Shown: positions 1 to 5,212 of the stretch, piece after piece
Layout: every line of letters starts with the position of its first letter
Position numbering within the stretch: position 1 is the first letter of the stretch
DNA from: VFZS01 sp964353255
GTDB lineage: Bacteria; Acidobacteriota; Terriglobia; Bryobacterales; Bryobacteraceae
Assembly (NCBI GenBank): GCA_964353255.1
Contig: CAYGVJ010000216.1
Location: 1 to 5,212, forward strand
Length of the DNA: 5,212 bases
Reading direction: 5' to 3'
Translations under genes and position numbers: made by a program
The notes under the pieces: generated by a model
Seen by the model: the letters and a program-made list of their open reading frames with translations, nothing else
Database searches by the model: none
What the model was told of the DNA's origin: nothing

Positions 1-67
1 AACCCAACAAACAGCCACTTTCACATGCCATCAGGGGTGGAACTTCGGACTAAGGCCCGCGCTGGCT

Positions 68-137
68 GCCAGTGGGGAAGATGTCTACGGTAGTCGAACA
101 TTTCCAGTGGGCGGACAGGCGAAACCGCCTGTCCCAC
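68..137. repeat. Intergenic repeat unit 1: 24-nt box plus 9-bp hairpin
   Basis: A box at 68-91 is followed by a perfect 9-bp inverted repeat (GGACAGGCG at 113-121, CGCCTGTCC at 126-134) with an AAAC loop. The stem can be lengthened by three pairs (107-109 with 135-137) if 110-112 bulge out. The octamer CCAGTGGG occurs twice in the unit, at 69-76 and 104-111. The same order of box then hairpin recurs at 151-228, which suggests a repeated module and not one chance stem. No run of T follows on either strand, so this is not a standard terminator. A dispersed REP-like element is the best reading, but its genome copy number cannot be seen from here. Confidence 0.5.
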
Positions 138-150
138 GAGGCCTGGAGCC

Positions 151-228
151 GCCACTCGGGAAGTGCTCTACGGTCTTCAGTCTTCTCAGTAAATGTAGAA
201 ACCCCAGACACAGGCAGGAATGCCTGTG
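151..228. repeat. Intergenic repeat unit 2: 24-nt box plus 8-bp hairpin
   Basis: The box at 151-174 matches the box at 68-91 at 19 of 24 positions, both ending in TCTACGGT. It is followed by a perfect 8-bp inverted repeat at 209-228 (CACAGGCA, loop GGAA, TGCCTGTG). Both units share the AGGC/GCCT stem core, though the stems otherwise differ. The whole stretch 1-228 lacks a convincing gene: all three minus-strand frames are stopped within the first 52 bases, and the plus-strand readings look like noise. The unit ends directly against the stop codon of the ferredoxin gene. Confidence 0.45.
209..228 (-). terminator. Hairpin abutting the ferredoxin stop codon
   Basis: Reading on the minus strand, the ferredoxin TAG (229-231) is followed at once by an 8-bp perfect stem with a TTCC loop, the usual place for a transcription terminator. 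After the stem the minus strand reads TCTGGGGTTTCT, so the T tract is poor and delayed. It may end transcription weakly, protect the 3' end of the message, or simply be the hairpin of the surrounding repeat unit. Confidence 0.4.
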
Positions 229-489
229 CTACTTGCGGTAGTACGCGGCGTTCTCCTCGGCGAAGCTGGCCCAGTGGGCCGGCAGATCATCCAGCGGCAA
301 GATGGCCGCTACCGGGCACACCGGGACGCAGGCGCCGCAGTCGATGCAGGTCTCCGGGTCGATGTAGAGCATCCTGGAGTCGGGGAAATCCGCCTCGTCC
401 TTCCGGGGATGGATGCAATCCACCGGGCAAGCTTCCACGCAGGCCGTATCCTTCACCCCGATGCAGGGTTCGGCGATCACGTAAGCCAT
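229..489 (-). CDS. fdxA: 7Fe ferredoxin, [3Fe-4S][4Fe-4S], FdxA type
   Basis: This is a soluble low-potential electron carrier of 86 residues. It begins MAYVIAEPC, the typical FdxA N-terminus. Cysteines lie at 9, 17, 21, 25, 48, 51, 54 and 58. By comparison with Azotobacter ferredoxin I, C9, C17 and C58 should hold the [3Fe-4S] cluster, C21, C48, C51 and C54 the [4Fe-4S] cluster, and C25 is the free cysteine. The CPVDC and CIDCGACVPVCP motifs are intact. The stretch between C25 and C48 is 22 residues, against 14 in the Azotobacter protein, giving an extra charged loop (HPRKDEADFPDS), and the long C-terminal extension of that protein is absent. An open frame continues upstream to 672, but the strong ribosome binding site and family similarity fix the start at 489. 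The gene is divergent from galU, and its electron partner is not in the window. Confidence 0.93.
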   Translation of the reverse strand: MAYVIAEPCIGVKDTACVEACPVDCIHPRKDEADFPDSRMLYIDPETCIDCGACVPVCPVAAILPLDDLPAHWASFAEENAAYYRK

Positions 490-495
490 AGGCCG

Positions 496-501
496 CCTCC
501 T
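496..501 (-). promoter_or_regulatory. Ribosome binding site of the ferredoxin gene
   Basis: AGGAGG on the minus strand sits six bases before the ATG at 487-489. This perfect Shine-Dalgarno sequence decides for the 86-residue start over the upstream in-frame extension, which would run through the divergent promoter region and into galU. Confidence 0.85.
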
Positions 502-553
502 GAGCTTGTCCGTACCAGCATAGCCCAACAGCGCGAGGGCTGAAACCTTCCGA

Positions 554-559
554 TACAAT
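554..559 (+). promoter_or_regulatory. Putative -10 box for galU (leaderless start)
   Basis: TACAAT matches the TATAAT consensus at five of six positions within GC-rich DNA. Its end lies six bases before the galU ATG, so transcription would begin at or next to the A of the start codon. No good -35 hexamer is found 16-18 bases upstream, and there is no extended -10 TG. The case rests on the -10 box and on the lack of a usable ribosome binding site, since AGGG at 561-564 is only one base from the ATG. Confidence 0.4.
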
Positions 560-565
560 GAGGGC

Positions 566-1450
566 ATGACGGCCAAAGTGCGCAAGGCGGTCTTCCCGGC
601 CGCGGGCCTGGGCACGCGCTTTCTACCGGCTACCAAAGCCCAGCCCAAGGAAATGCTGCCCCTGGTAGACAAGCCCTTGATTCAGTACGCAGTGGAAGAG
701 GCGGTGCGCTCCGGGATCCGGAACATCCTGATCATCACGGGCCGGGGCAAGAGCGCCATCGAGGACCACTTTGACGTGAGCTTCGAGCTGGAGCACGCGC
801 TGGGAAGCCGCAACAAGCGGGACGTGCAGGCGGCCGTGCGCAGCGTCTCAGACATGGTGGAGTTCGCCTACGTGCGGCAGAGAGAGGCGCTGGGGCTGGG
901 GCACGCGGTACTGCGGGCGCGCGACTTGGTGGGCAGTGAGCCTTTTGCCGTGGTGCTCCCTGACGACGTCATCGAGGCCCCGGTGCCCTGCCTGCGGCAA
1001 CTACTGGACGTTTATGAGCGCGTCGAAGCCTCGGTGTTGGCGCTGATGGAGGTGCCGCCGGAGGACGTGCCGGCCTACGGCGTCGTGAATGCCGAGCCGG
1101 TTGAGTACAATGGACGGCGCGACCGCCTGTATCGCATCCATGACCTGGTCGAGAAACCCGAGCCCGCGGAGGCGCCCTCGAACCTGGCGATCATCGGGCG
1201 GTACGTGCTCACCCCGGAGATCTTCCCCTGCCTGGAGGCCACCGAGCCGGGCTCGCTTGGCGAGATCCAGCTCACCGACGGGCTGCGGCGCCTGCTGGCG
1301 AGCCGGCCGCTTTACGGCTTCCGGTTCGAGGGGAAGCGCTACGACGCCGGCGACAAGCTGGGGTTTCTGAAGGCCACCGTGGAGTTCGCCCTGCGCCGGG
1401 AGGACCTGGGCGGCGCGTTTCGCGAGTACTTGAAGAGCCTGGACTTGTGA
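566..1450 (+). CDS. galU: UTP--glucose-1-phosphate uridylyltransferase GalU
   Basis: The 294-residue product makes UDP-glucose and pyrophosphate from UTP and glucose 1-phosphate in the cytoplasm, feeding glycan and envelope synthesis. It is close in length to the E. coli enzyme (about 300). The nucleotide-binding signature is complete: GLGTRFLPATK at 14-24 and PKEMLP at 27-32. Further family motifs are LGLGHA near 109-114, LPDD at 131-134 (a metal and nucleotide site), VEKP at 195-198, NLAIIGRY at 206-213, GEIQLTD at 232-238 and the RYDAGDK loop at 258-264. The ATG at 566 gives the expected N-terminus (KVRKAVFPAAG). A GTG at 578 is possible but would shorten the first strand. The gene starts a close-packed plus-strand block, and a dTDP-glucose enzyme is unlikely given the GalU-type signature. 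Confidence 0.96.
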   Translation: MTAKVRKAVFPAAGLGTRFLPATKAQPKEMLPLVDKPLIQYAVEEAVRSGIRNILIITGRGKSAIEDHFDVSFELEHALGSRNKRDVQAAVRSVSDMVEFAYVRQREALGLGHAVLRARDLVGSEPFAVVLPDDVIEAPVPCLRQLLDVYERVEASVLALMEVPPEDVPAYGVVNAEPVEYNGRRDRLYRIHDLVEKPEPAEAPSNLAIIGRYVLTPEIFPCLEATEPGSLGEIQLTDGLRRLLASRPLYGFRFEGKRYDAGDKLGFLKATVEFALRREDLGGAFREYLKSLDL

Positions 1451-1463
1451 GGCACATCCTTTC

Positions 1464-1469
1464 AGGGGG
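1464..1469 (+). promoter_or_regulatory. Ribosome binding site for the GTG-started epimerase gene
   Basis: AGGGGG lies six bases before the GTG at 1476-1478, inside the 25-nt gap after galU. It supports the GTG start and independent translation of the second gene on a shared message. Confidence 0.7.
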
Positions 1470-1475
1470 TTTTCA

Positions 1476-3383
1476 GTGAGCAGCACACCGATACAATTGC
1501 CACTCAAGACCGCCGAAGCGGTGAAGCTGGCGGAACTGATCTTCGAGCACGCCGAGGAGCGCCCGCTGAATGACGAGCTGCGCGGGCGGCTCGCCGGGCG
1601 CATCGACCGTCTGTCGCTCGAGAGCCTGGAGGTGTTTGCCGGATCGCTGGAGCGGGATCCGATTCATCCTTCCACCTACTACGTGGCGGTGGACGCGACC
1701 GCGGGCGGCCTCTCCTGCCCGCTGTTGCTAAGGATCGCTCCCGCCACCTCCCCGGCCAGTGGGCTGTTTCCGAACCCGCTGCTGATTGGCCGGATGCGCA
1801 CCGAGCGGGGCAGCGAAGTGGTAATCAACGCGATTTCCTTTGCCTCGACAGATCACGCCTCCATCCGCACCTTCGCCGAGCGGGTCAACCGCGCCTTCCT
1901 ACCCAGACCCCAGGGCGCGCAGTCGGCGATCGCCGTGGGCAACCGGCACCCGGAGATCTGCCTGCCGGCGATCTTCGAGGCCTTCCGCGCCATCCTGCGG
2001 AGCACGGGTGTCAACATGGCCTCCACGGTTCAGCTCTCCGCCACGCGCGAATCCACTACCGACGAGGCGCTGAGCGTGCGCGACGGCGAGAATCCCACCG
2101 CCGCGGGACACACCCGCGTCTCGATCCGGCATCTTTATCACGCCGGCTTGTGGGCCGCCATCCGCGCCGGCTGGCGGGAGGGGTACAACGCCGAGGCGGA
2201 CCACATCATCATCTCCGGCGATACCCCCGCTGAGATCGGCCGATCGGTGGAGGCGGCGCAGGAAGCCATCCGGCACGCCGCGGGCTTCACCAAGTTCACC
2301 ACGGACACTTCCCGGCTGTTCGAGCTGCGGGCCGACCCGCGTCATCCGGAGGCCTGGAACGACGCGGAAGTGAACGAGAAGTTCGAGCACCTGCTTTCGC
2401 CCGAAGAGCGCCCATGGCTCGAAGCCGAGTTCGGCGGCGCGTTCCGGGCCGGCGACCAGACCTACGAGTTCACGCCCCAGGAACTTCGGCGGCTGGTGGT
2501 GAAGTTCGTGCCCAGCTTGCGGTTGAACGAGGAGCTATACGACTTCATCCGGCAAACCAAGGCCGCCGCGGGGTTGGGACGGACGTTCGACTTCGAGCCT
2601 TCGCTCGATGAGGCCGAAACGCTGACCACCGCCCGGGAAGTGATCTTCTACCTGCACTGGCTGAAGGCGCGGGGGCGCCCGGCCCAGCTCATGCCGCCGA
2701 ACCTGGGGTTCAAGAAGCGGCAGGCGTACCCGGCAGCCACGGATACTTCGCCCGAGACCGGCGTCGGCTTGCAGGACTACGCCCGCGGGAAGATGTGGCC
2801 CGAGCTGTTGCCTCGCGTAGTGCGCGAGTTCGGGGGCCGGCCACTCGAGGAACTCGGGGCGCGCCTGAGAGAACTGGCCGGGGTGGCGCGGCACTTCAAT
2901 ACCACCCTCAGCATTCATTCCGGCAGCGGCAAGCAGGCCGAAGTGCTCGAACAGATCGGCAAGGCCGCCGCCGGCCGGGTCAACTACAAGATCTCCGGCG
3001 AGTTGCAGCTTCAGCTTTTCGATGTGCTTTACGAGCACCCCCCCGGCTCCCCTTGGCGAAACCTCTACGAGCGGATGGTCGAGCGGTGCCACCAGTTTGC
3101 CGCGGCCGGCGCTTTCGGTGAGGAAAGCGCCTTGGCCGGCAAGTACCTGGAAATGGGGCGGGGCTCGTATCTGGGCGACTCCGCGCGCGGGCGCGTGGAC
3201 GGGAATCTGTTCCTGGTCTTCTGGCTGGGCAACCTGGTGGGCAGCCACGACACCAACGCGCCGGACGGCGACCACCGCTTCTTCAAAGAGAAGATCGACG
3301 AGCTTCCTGCGGATTTGCTCGCAGAAGTGCGGCGGCGGAACACGCGGTACGTGATTTGGCTGGCCGAGCATTTGCGCGGGTAG
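1476..3383 (+). CDS. Tagaturonate epimerase (UxaE)-family protein, divergent
   Basis: This 635-residue protein is best read as a distant member of the tagaturonate/fructuronate 3-epimerase family (UxaE), sugar-acid isomerases of hexuronate breakdown. From recalled comparison with Thermotoga UxaE, matching blocks occur in the same order: VQLSATRES at 185-193, GYNAEADH at 236-243 (like GFGADADH), FTKFTTDTS at 271-279 (like FTMFTIDPS), FDFEPSLDEAET at 371-382 (like FDFEVSVDETET), LSIHSGSGK at 478-486 (like ISLHSGSDK), YKISG at 504-508 (like VKTAG) and the C-terminal helices. The retained polar residues D242, H243, D378, E379, H481 and K486 suggest an active enzyme. It is about 150 residues longer than Thermotoga UxaE (near 480), mostly at the N-terminus and around 411-440. 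No signal peptide is seen, so it is probably cytoplasmic. It lies 25 nt after galU and 7 nt before the next gene. No hexuronate genes are nearby, so the substrate is unknown. Confidence 0.75.
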   Translation: MSSTPIQLPLKTAEAVKLAELIFEHAEERPLNDELRGRLAGRIDRLSLESLEVFAGSLERDPIHPSTYYVAVDATAGGLSCPLLLRIAPATSPASGLFPNPLLIGRMRTERGSEVVINAISFASTDHASIRTFAERVNRAFLPRPQGAQSAIAVGNRHPEICLPAIFEAFRAILRSTGVNMASTVQLSATRESTTDEALSVRDGENPTAAGHTRVSIRHLYHAGLWAAIRAGWREGYNAEADHIIISGDTPAEIGRSVEAAQEAIRHAAGFTKFTTDTSRLFELRADPRHPEAWNDAEVNEKFEHLLSPEERPWLEAEFGGAFRAGDQTYEFTPQELRRLVVKFVPSLRLNEELYDFIRQTKAAAGLGRTFDFEPSLDEAETLTTAREVIFYLHWLKARGRPAQLMPPNLGFKKRQAYPAATDTSPETGVGLQDYARGKMWPELLPRVVREFGGRPLEELGARLRELAGVARHFNTTLSIHSGSGKQAEVLEQIGKAAAGRVNYKISGELQLQLFDVLYEHPPGSPWRNLYERMVERCHQFAAAGAFGEESALAGKYLEMGRGSYLGDSARGRVDGNLFLVFWLGNLVGSHDTNAPDGDHRFFKEKIDELPADLLAEVRRRNTRYVIWLAEHLRG

Positions 3384-3390
3384 AAGCAGG

Positions 3391-4302
3391 ATGTTGCGAC
3401 ACCTGGGGACGCTCACGCTGCTGGTGGTCTCGGCGCGCGCGGATCTGCTCTCCGACGTGAGGGCGGCGATTGCCCGTAACGACTTCGCCGGAGCGGACCG
3501 GCAGATCCAGTCGTACCGCGCGGAAAAGGGCGTCACTCCCGAGATGCTGGAGGCGCTCTCCTGGTTGGGCCGGGGCGCTCTGGACGCTAAACAAGCGGAG
3601 AAGGCTGAGGCCTACGCGAACGAGACTTACAGGCTGGCGGTCGAGCAACTCAAGACGCGCAAGCTGGACGCCGAGCGGCGGTTGCCCATCGCGCTGGGCG
3701 CGGCCATCGAGGTGCGTACCCAGGTGATGGCGGCGCGCGGCGAGCGCGCCGAGGCCGTCGCGTTTTTGAACCGGGAGCTCAAGACCTACTGGAACACCTC
3801 GATCCGCACGCGCATCCAGAAGAACATCAACCTGCTGAGCCTGGAGGGAAAGCCGGCGCCACCGCTGGAGACTGGTGAGTGGATCGGAGCGCGGCCCGCG
3901 TCGCTGGGCGAGTTGAAAGGACGGGTAGTCCTCCTGTTCTTCTGGGCCCACTGGTGCGGAGACTGCAAGGCCCAGGTTCCGGCCCTCGCCAGGCTGGCTT
4001 CTGAAGTCGCCGGCCGCGGTCTCGTCATCGTCGGCCCGACGCAGCGCTACGGCTACCGGACACGCGGCCAGGAGGCCGGCCCGGAGGAGGAACTCCGCTA
4101 CATCGACGAGGTCCGGCAGAAGTTCTACGCGTCAGTGCCCGGCATGGCCGTGCCGGTTTCGAGCGAGAACTTCCGCCTCTGGGGCGCCTCAACCACGCCC
4201 ACCCTGGTGCTCCTCGACCGGAGCGGCCGCGTGCGCCTCTACCACCCGGGGCAGATGAGCTACGAGGAACTGGCGGCGAAGGTCGAGGCGGCCGCTCGCT
4301 GA
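3391..4302 (+). CDS. Exported TlpA-like thioredoxin-fold protein, WCGDC motif
   Basis: The 303-residue product has a short signal peptide (MLRH, then a hydrophobic stretch at 5-13, with an ARA cleavage site after residue 17) and so should act outside the cytoplasm. Residues 18-150 are helical and rich in Ala, Glu and Arg, resembling TPR-like repeats, though no clear TPR consensus is visible. A thioredoxin/AhpC-TSA domain follows: GKPAPPLE at 153-160, the strand VVLLFFWAHWCGDCKAQVP at 179-197 with redox cysteines C189 and C192, and the cis-proline segment STTPTLVLLDRSG at 267-279 with P270. It may reduce or exchange disulfides in envelope proteins. The CGDC dipeptide differs from the common CGPC, CPPC and CEPC. 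It starts 7 nt after the epimerase-family gene, so co-transcription is likely. The bases before the ATG (GAAGCAGG) are a weak ribosome binding site, so coupling to upstream translation is plausible. Confidence 0.85.
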   Translation: MLRHLGTLTLLVVSARADLLSDVRAAIARNDFAGADRQIQSYRAEKGVTPEMLEALSWLGRGALDAKQAEKAEAYANETYRLAVEQLKTRKLDAERRLPIALGAAIEVRTQVMAARGERAEAVAFLNRELKTYWNTSIRTRIQKNINLLSLEGKPAPPLETGEWIGARPASLGELKGRVVLLFFWAHWCGDCKAQVPALARLASEVAGRGLVIVGPTQRYGYRTRGQEAGPEEELRYIDEVRQKFYASVPGMAVPVSSENFRLWGASTTPTLVLLDRSGRVRLYHPGQMSYEELAAKVEAAAR

Positions 4303-4324
4303 CCGCTGGTCCCCAGCCTGCCCG

Positions 4325-5026
4325 TCAGCGTGCCGCCGTCGTTCGGCGCCGCAAGACCACGGGTAGCAGCAGGAGGGCCAGGCCCACCAGCGCGAGCGTG
4401 CCGGGCTCAGGGGTGAACGTGGCCACTGTATCCGGCACCAGCACGTGATAGTTGAGCGAACCGTTCTGGGGCGGGTCGGTGGGATCAGCGGAGAGGAAAC
4501 CCTGGTTCCACGCTGAGTTCAGGTTGCCGTCCGTCCTGCCGTCGCGGGCATAGAAATCGCCCCACATGGGCTGCCGCCAACTATCGAACTCGATGTTCCA
4601 ACTGGTTGTGCCTTGTGCCGGGCTTTCGAACTTCACTCCGTAGACGCTGCCCGGGATGTCCGGATTCCCGTTGGCGGAGGTGTGCGCCTGCACCTCAGTC
4701 AGGTCGCCCGGCCAAGTCAGGTTCAGGAGGTCAGACTCGGTGAAGGTGGGCGAGGTCTCGAAGATGATGTGGCTGATGTCCTTCTCCGGGACGGTGAAGG
4801 TGTAGTCGTAGTGCCACGAACCGTCCTGGTTCTGAGACACTGTCCAGATCAGGGTGCTGGATGGGCTGGCCCACGATGCGTTGGAAAAAAGGCCCGTGGG
4901 GTGGGTCAGATTACCCGTGTAGACCGGAGCGGCAAAAGAAGTGGAAGCCGCACCGAAAACGATCAGCGCGCCGGTGAGCAGCGCCGACTTGTTGAAAAGG
5001 GAACACTTATCGCTTGAGCAGTACAT
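4325..5026 (-). CDS. PEP-CTERM sorting domain protein
   Basis: This 233-residue secreted protein carries a C-terminal PEP-CTERM sorting signal: PEP at 206-208, a hydrophobic segment at about 210-225 and an RRR cluster at 226-228. An exosortase should cut this signal and place the protein at the cell surface or in the extracellular matrix. The N-terminus is a signal peptide: hydrophobic core about 14-27 and a likely cut after A32 (SFA/AP). The mature part is beta-rich with aromatic and Asn/Thr/Ser residues. Blocks DISH (83-86), IPGSVYGVKF (124-133), PMWGDFYARDG (153-163) and AWNQGF (172-177) recall, from memory, a family of PEP-CTERM proteins also seen in cyanobacteria, with no known function. 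Two cysteines (C3, C8) before the hydrophobic core are unusual. The ATG at 5026 has GGAG six bases upstream. The gene converges on the thioredoxin-fold gene with a 22-nt gap, and no exosortase is present here. Confidence 0.92.
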   Translation of the reverse strand: MYCSSDKCSLFNKSALLTGALIVFGAASTSFAAPVYTGNLTHPTGLFSNASWASPSSTLIWTVSQNQDGSWHYDYTFTVPEKDISHIIFETSPTFTESDLLNLTWPGDLTEVQAHTSANGNPDIPGSVYGVKFESPAQGTTSWNIEFDSWRQPMWGDFYARDGRTDGNLNSAWNQGFLSADPTDPPQNGSLNYHVLVPDTVATFTPEPGTLALVGLALLLLPVVLRRRTTAAR

Positions 5027-5032
5027 GCAGAT

Positions 5033-5036
5033 CTCC
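5033..5036 (-). promoter_or_regulatory. Ribosome binding site of the PEP-CTERM gene
   Basis: On the minus strand GGAG, within TGGAGA, lies six bases before the ATG at 5024-5026. It supports this start, which also gives a complete signal peptide. No other in-frame ATG occurs before residue 154. Confidence 0.7.
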
Positions 5037-5050
5037 AGTGGCGGATAGAA

Positions 5051-5076
5051 CGCAGGCTGACGCAGTCTAAGCGCAG
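5051..5076. repeat. Three CGCAG repeats at helical spacing
   Basis: CGCAG occurs at 5051-5055, 5061-5065 and 5072-5076, with starts 10 and 11 bases apart, so all copies face the same side of the helix. They lie 25-50 bases upstream of the PEP-CTERM start codon, where a regulator could bind. Five-base words in GC-rich DNA recur easily, so chance is possible. No convincing sigma-70 or sigma-54 promoter was found beside them. Confidence 0.25.
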
Positions 5077-5085
5077 GCCCTCTGA

Positions 5086-5103
5086 GTAGCGACTAGCCGC
5101 TAC
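5086..5103 (-). terminator. Small hairpin between two minus-strand genes
   Basis: GTAGCG (5086-5091) and CGCTAC (5098-5103) form a 6-bp stem with a 6-nt loop, about 30 bases past the stop codon of the gene that enters from the right. No T tract follows on the minus strand. It may be a weak terminator or an operator-like palindrome before the PEP-CTERM gene. Confidence 0.25.
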
Positions 5104-5132
5104 CTATGTAGATGCTCCAGCCGGGCGCGAGG

Positions 5133-5212
5133 TTACCGAATTACGATCTTCGCCACGGCCTGGTTCTCGTATTCGTCGGTGACGCGGACGGCGATGGCCC
5201 GCTCGCCGGGGG
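5133..5212 (-). CDS. C-terminal end of a protein with a beta-sandwich-like tail (partial)
   Basis: A minus-strand frame enters from the right edge and stops with TAA at 5133-5135, giving 25 complete codons. The tail ends RVTDEYENQAVAKIVIR. This pattern of alternating hydrophobic residues, a V-T-D-x-x-x-N turn and a final strand is typical of the last strands of Ig-like or fibronectin-like domains that end many secreted acidobacterial proteins. The codons are GC-rich at the third position, like the neighbouring genes. The start and the rest of the protein lie outside the window, so the function cannot be named. It reads in the same direction as the PEP-CTERM gene, 106 bases upstream of that gene's start codon. 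Confidence 0.6.
   Translation of the reverse strand, partial: PGERAIAVRVTDEYENQAVAKIVIR

Noticed and set aside
2..240. Plus-strand frame open from the left edge to a TAG at 238-240
   Set aside because: It could be the end of an upstream gene, but it reads through both repeat units and shows no family pattern, so it is not supported.
72..491. Plus-strand open frame across the repeat region and the ferredoxin gene
   Set aside because: It is Arg/Pro/Ser-rich, crosses two hairpins, and is antisense to a clear ferredoxin.
517..522. TATGCT on the minus strand as a -10 box for the ferredoxin gene
   Set aside because: Only four of six positions match, and the sequence 17 bases upstream (TTTCAG) is a poor -35.
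1488..1497. Second copy of CCGATACAAT, the same ten bases seen before galU
   Set aside because: It lies inside the coding start of the epimerase-like gene, 12 bases past the GTG, so it cannot drive that start and is probably chance.
1001..1603. Minus-strand open frame opposite galU
   Set aside because: It overlaps the well-conserved galU gene and shows no motif or ribosome binding site.
3038..3044. Run of seven C inside the epimerase-like gene as a phase-variation tract
   Set aside because: The frame is intact across it and the run is short for slippage control in GC-rich coding DNA.
2535..3536. Long minus-strand open frame opposite the epimerase-like gene
   Set aside because: It is antisense to a gene with recognisable family motifs. 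The translation is rich in Pro, Arg, Gln and Val with no domain, as expected for a shadow frame in GC-rich DNA.
4305..4317. GCTGG/CCAGC stem with a 3-nt loop between the convergent genes as a bidirectional terminator
   Set aside because: The stem is only five pairs and neither strand has a following T run.

Overview
The window looks like chromosomal DNA from a GC-rich, Gram-negative-type bacterium, most likely an acidobacterium of the Solibacter/Bryobacter kind. This is an inference from the combination of a 7Fe FdxA-type ferredoxin, a UxaE-family sugar-acid epimerase relative, a PEP-CTERM surface protein, an exported TlpA-like thioredoxin and hairpin-bearing intergenic repeats. No RNA gene, CRISPR array, transposase or phage gene is visible.

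Layout. Positions 1-228 hold no supportable gene. They contain two GC-rich hairpins, each preceded by a degenerate 24-nt box, which look like dispersed intergenic repeat units. A small ferredoxin gene (229-489, minus) follows, with a strong ribosome binding site. It is divergent from a three-gene plus-strand block: galU (566-1450), a large epimerase-family enzyme (1476-3383, GTG start) and an exported thioredoxin-fold protein (3391-4302). The gaps of 25 and 7 nt suggest one transcript. The only promoter-like element seen for it is a TACAAT box so close to the galU ATG that the message may be leaderless. A PEP-CTERM surface protein gene (4325-5026, minus) converges on this block with a 22-nt gap. 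Upstream of it, beyond a short intergenic region with a phased repeat and a small hairpin, the C-terminal end of another minus-strand gene (5133-5212) enters from the right edge.

How the genes may work together. GalU supplies UDP-glucose for envelope polysaccharides. The second gene encodes a distant relative of tagaturonate 3-epimerase (UxaE), which interconverts D-tagaturonate and D-fructuronate in hexuronate breakdown, but no other hexuronate gene is present, so its substrate is open. The third product is predicted to be exported and to carry a WCGDC redox motif. A link between nucleotide-sugar supply, sugar-acid isomerisation and envelope redox work is suggested only by gene order. The PEP-CTERM protein would be sorted to the cell surface by an exosortase encoded elsewhere.

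Most of the window is ordinary housekeeping and accessory content. The points most worth a second look are the orphan UxaE-like enzyme, the repeat units at the left edge and the possibly leaderless galU start.
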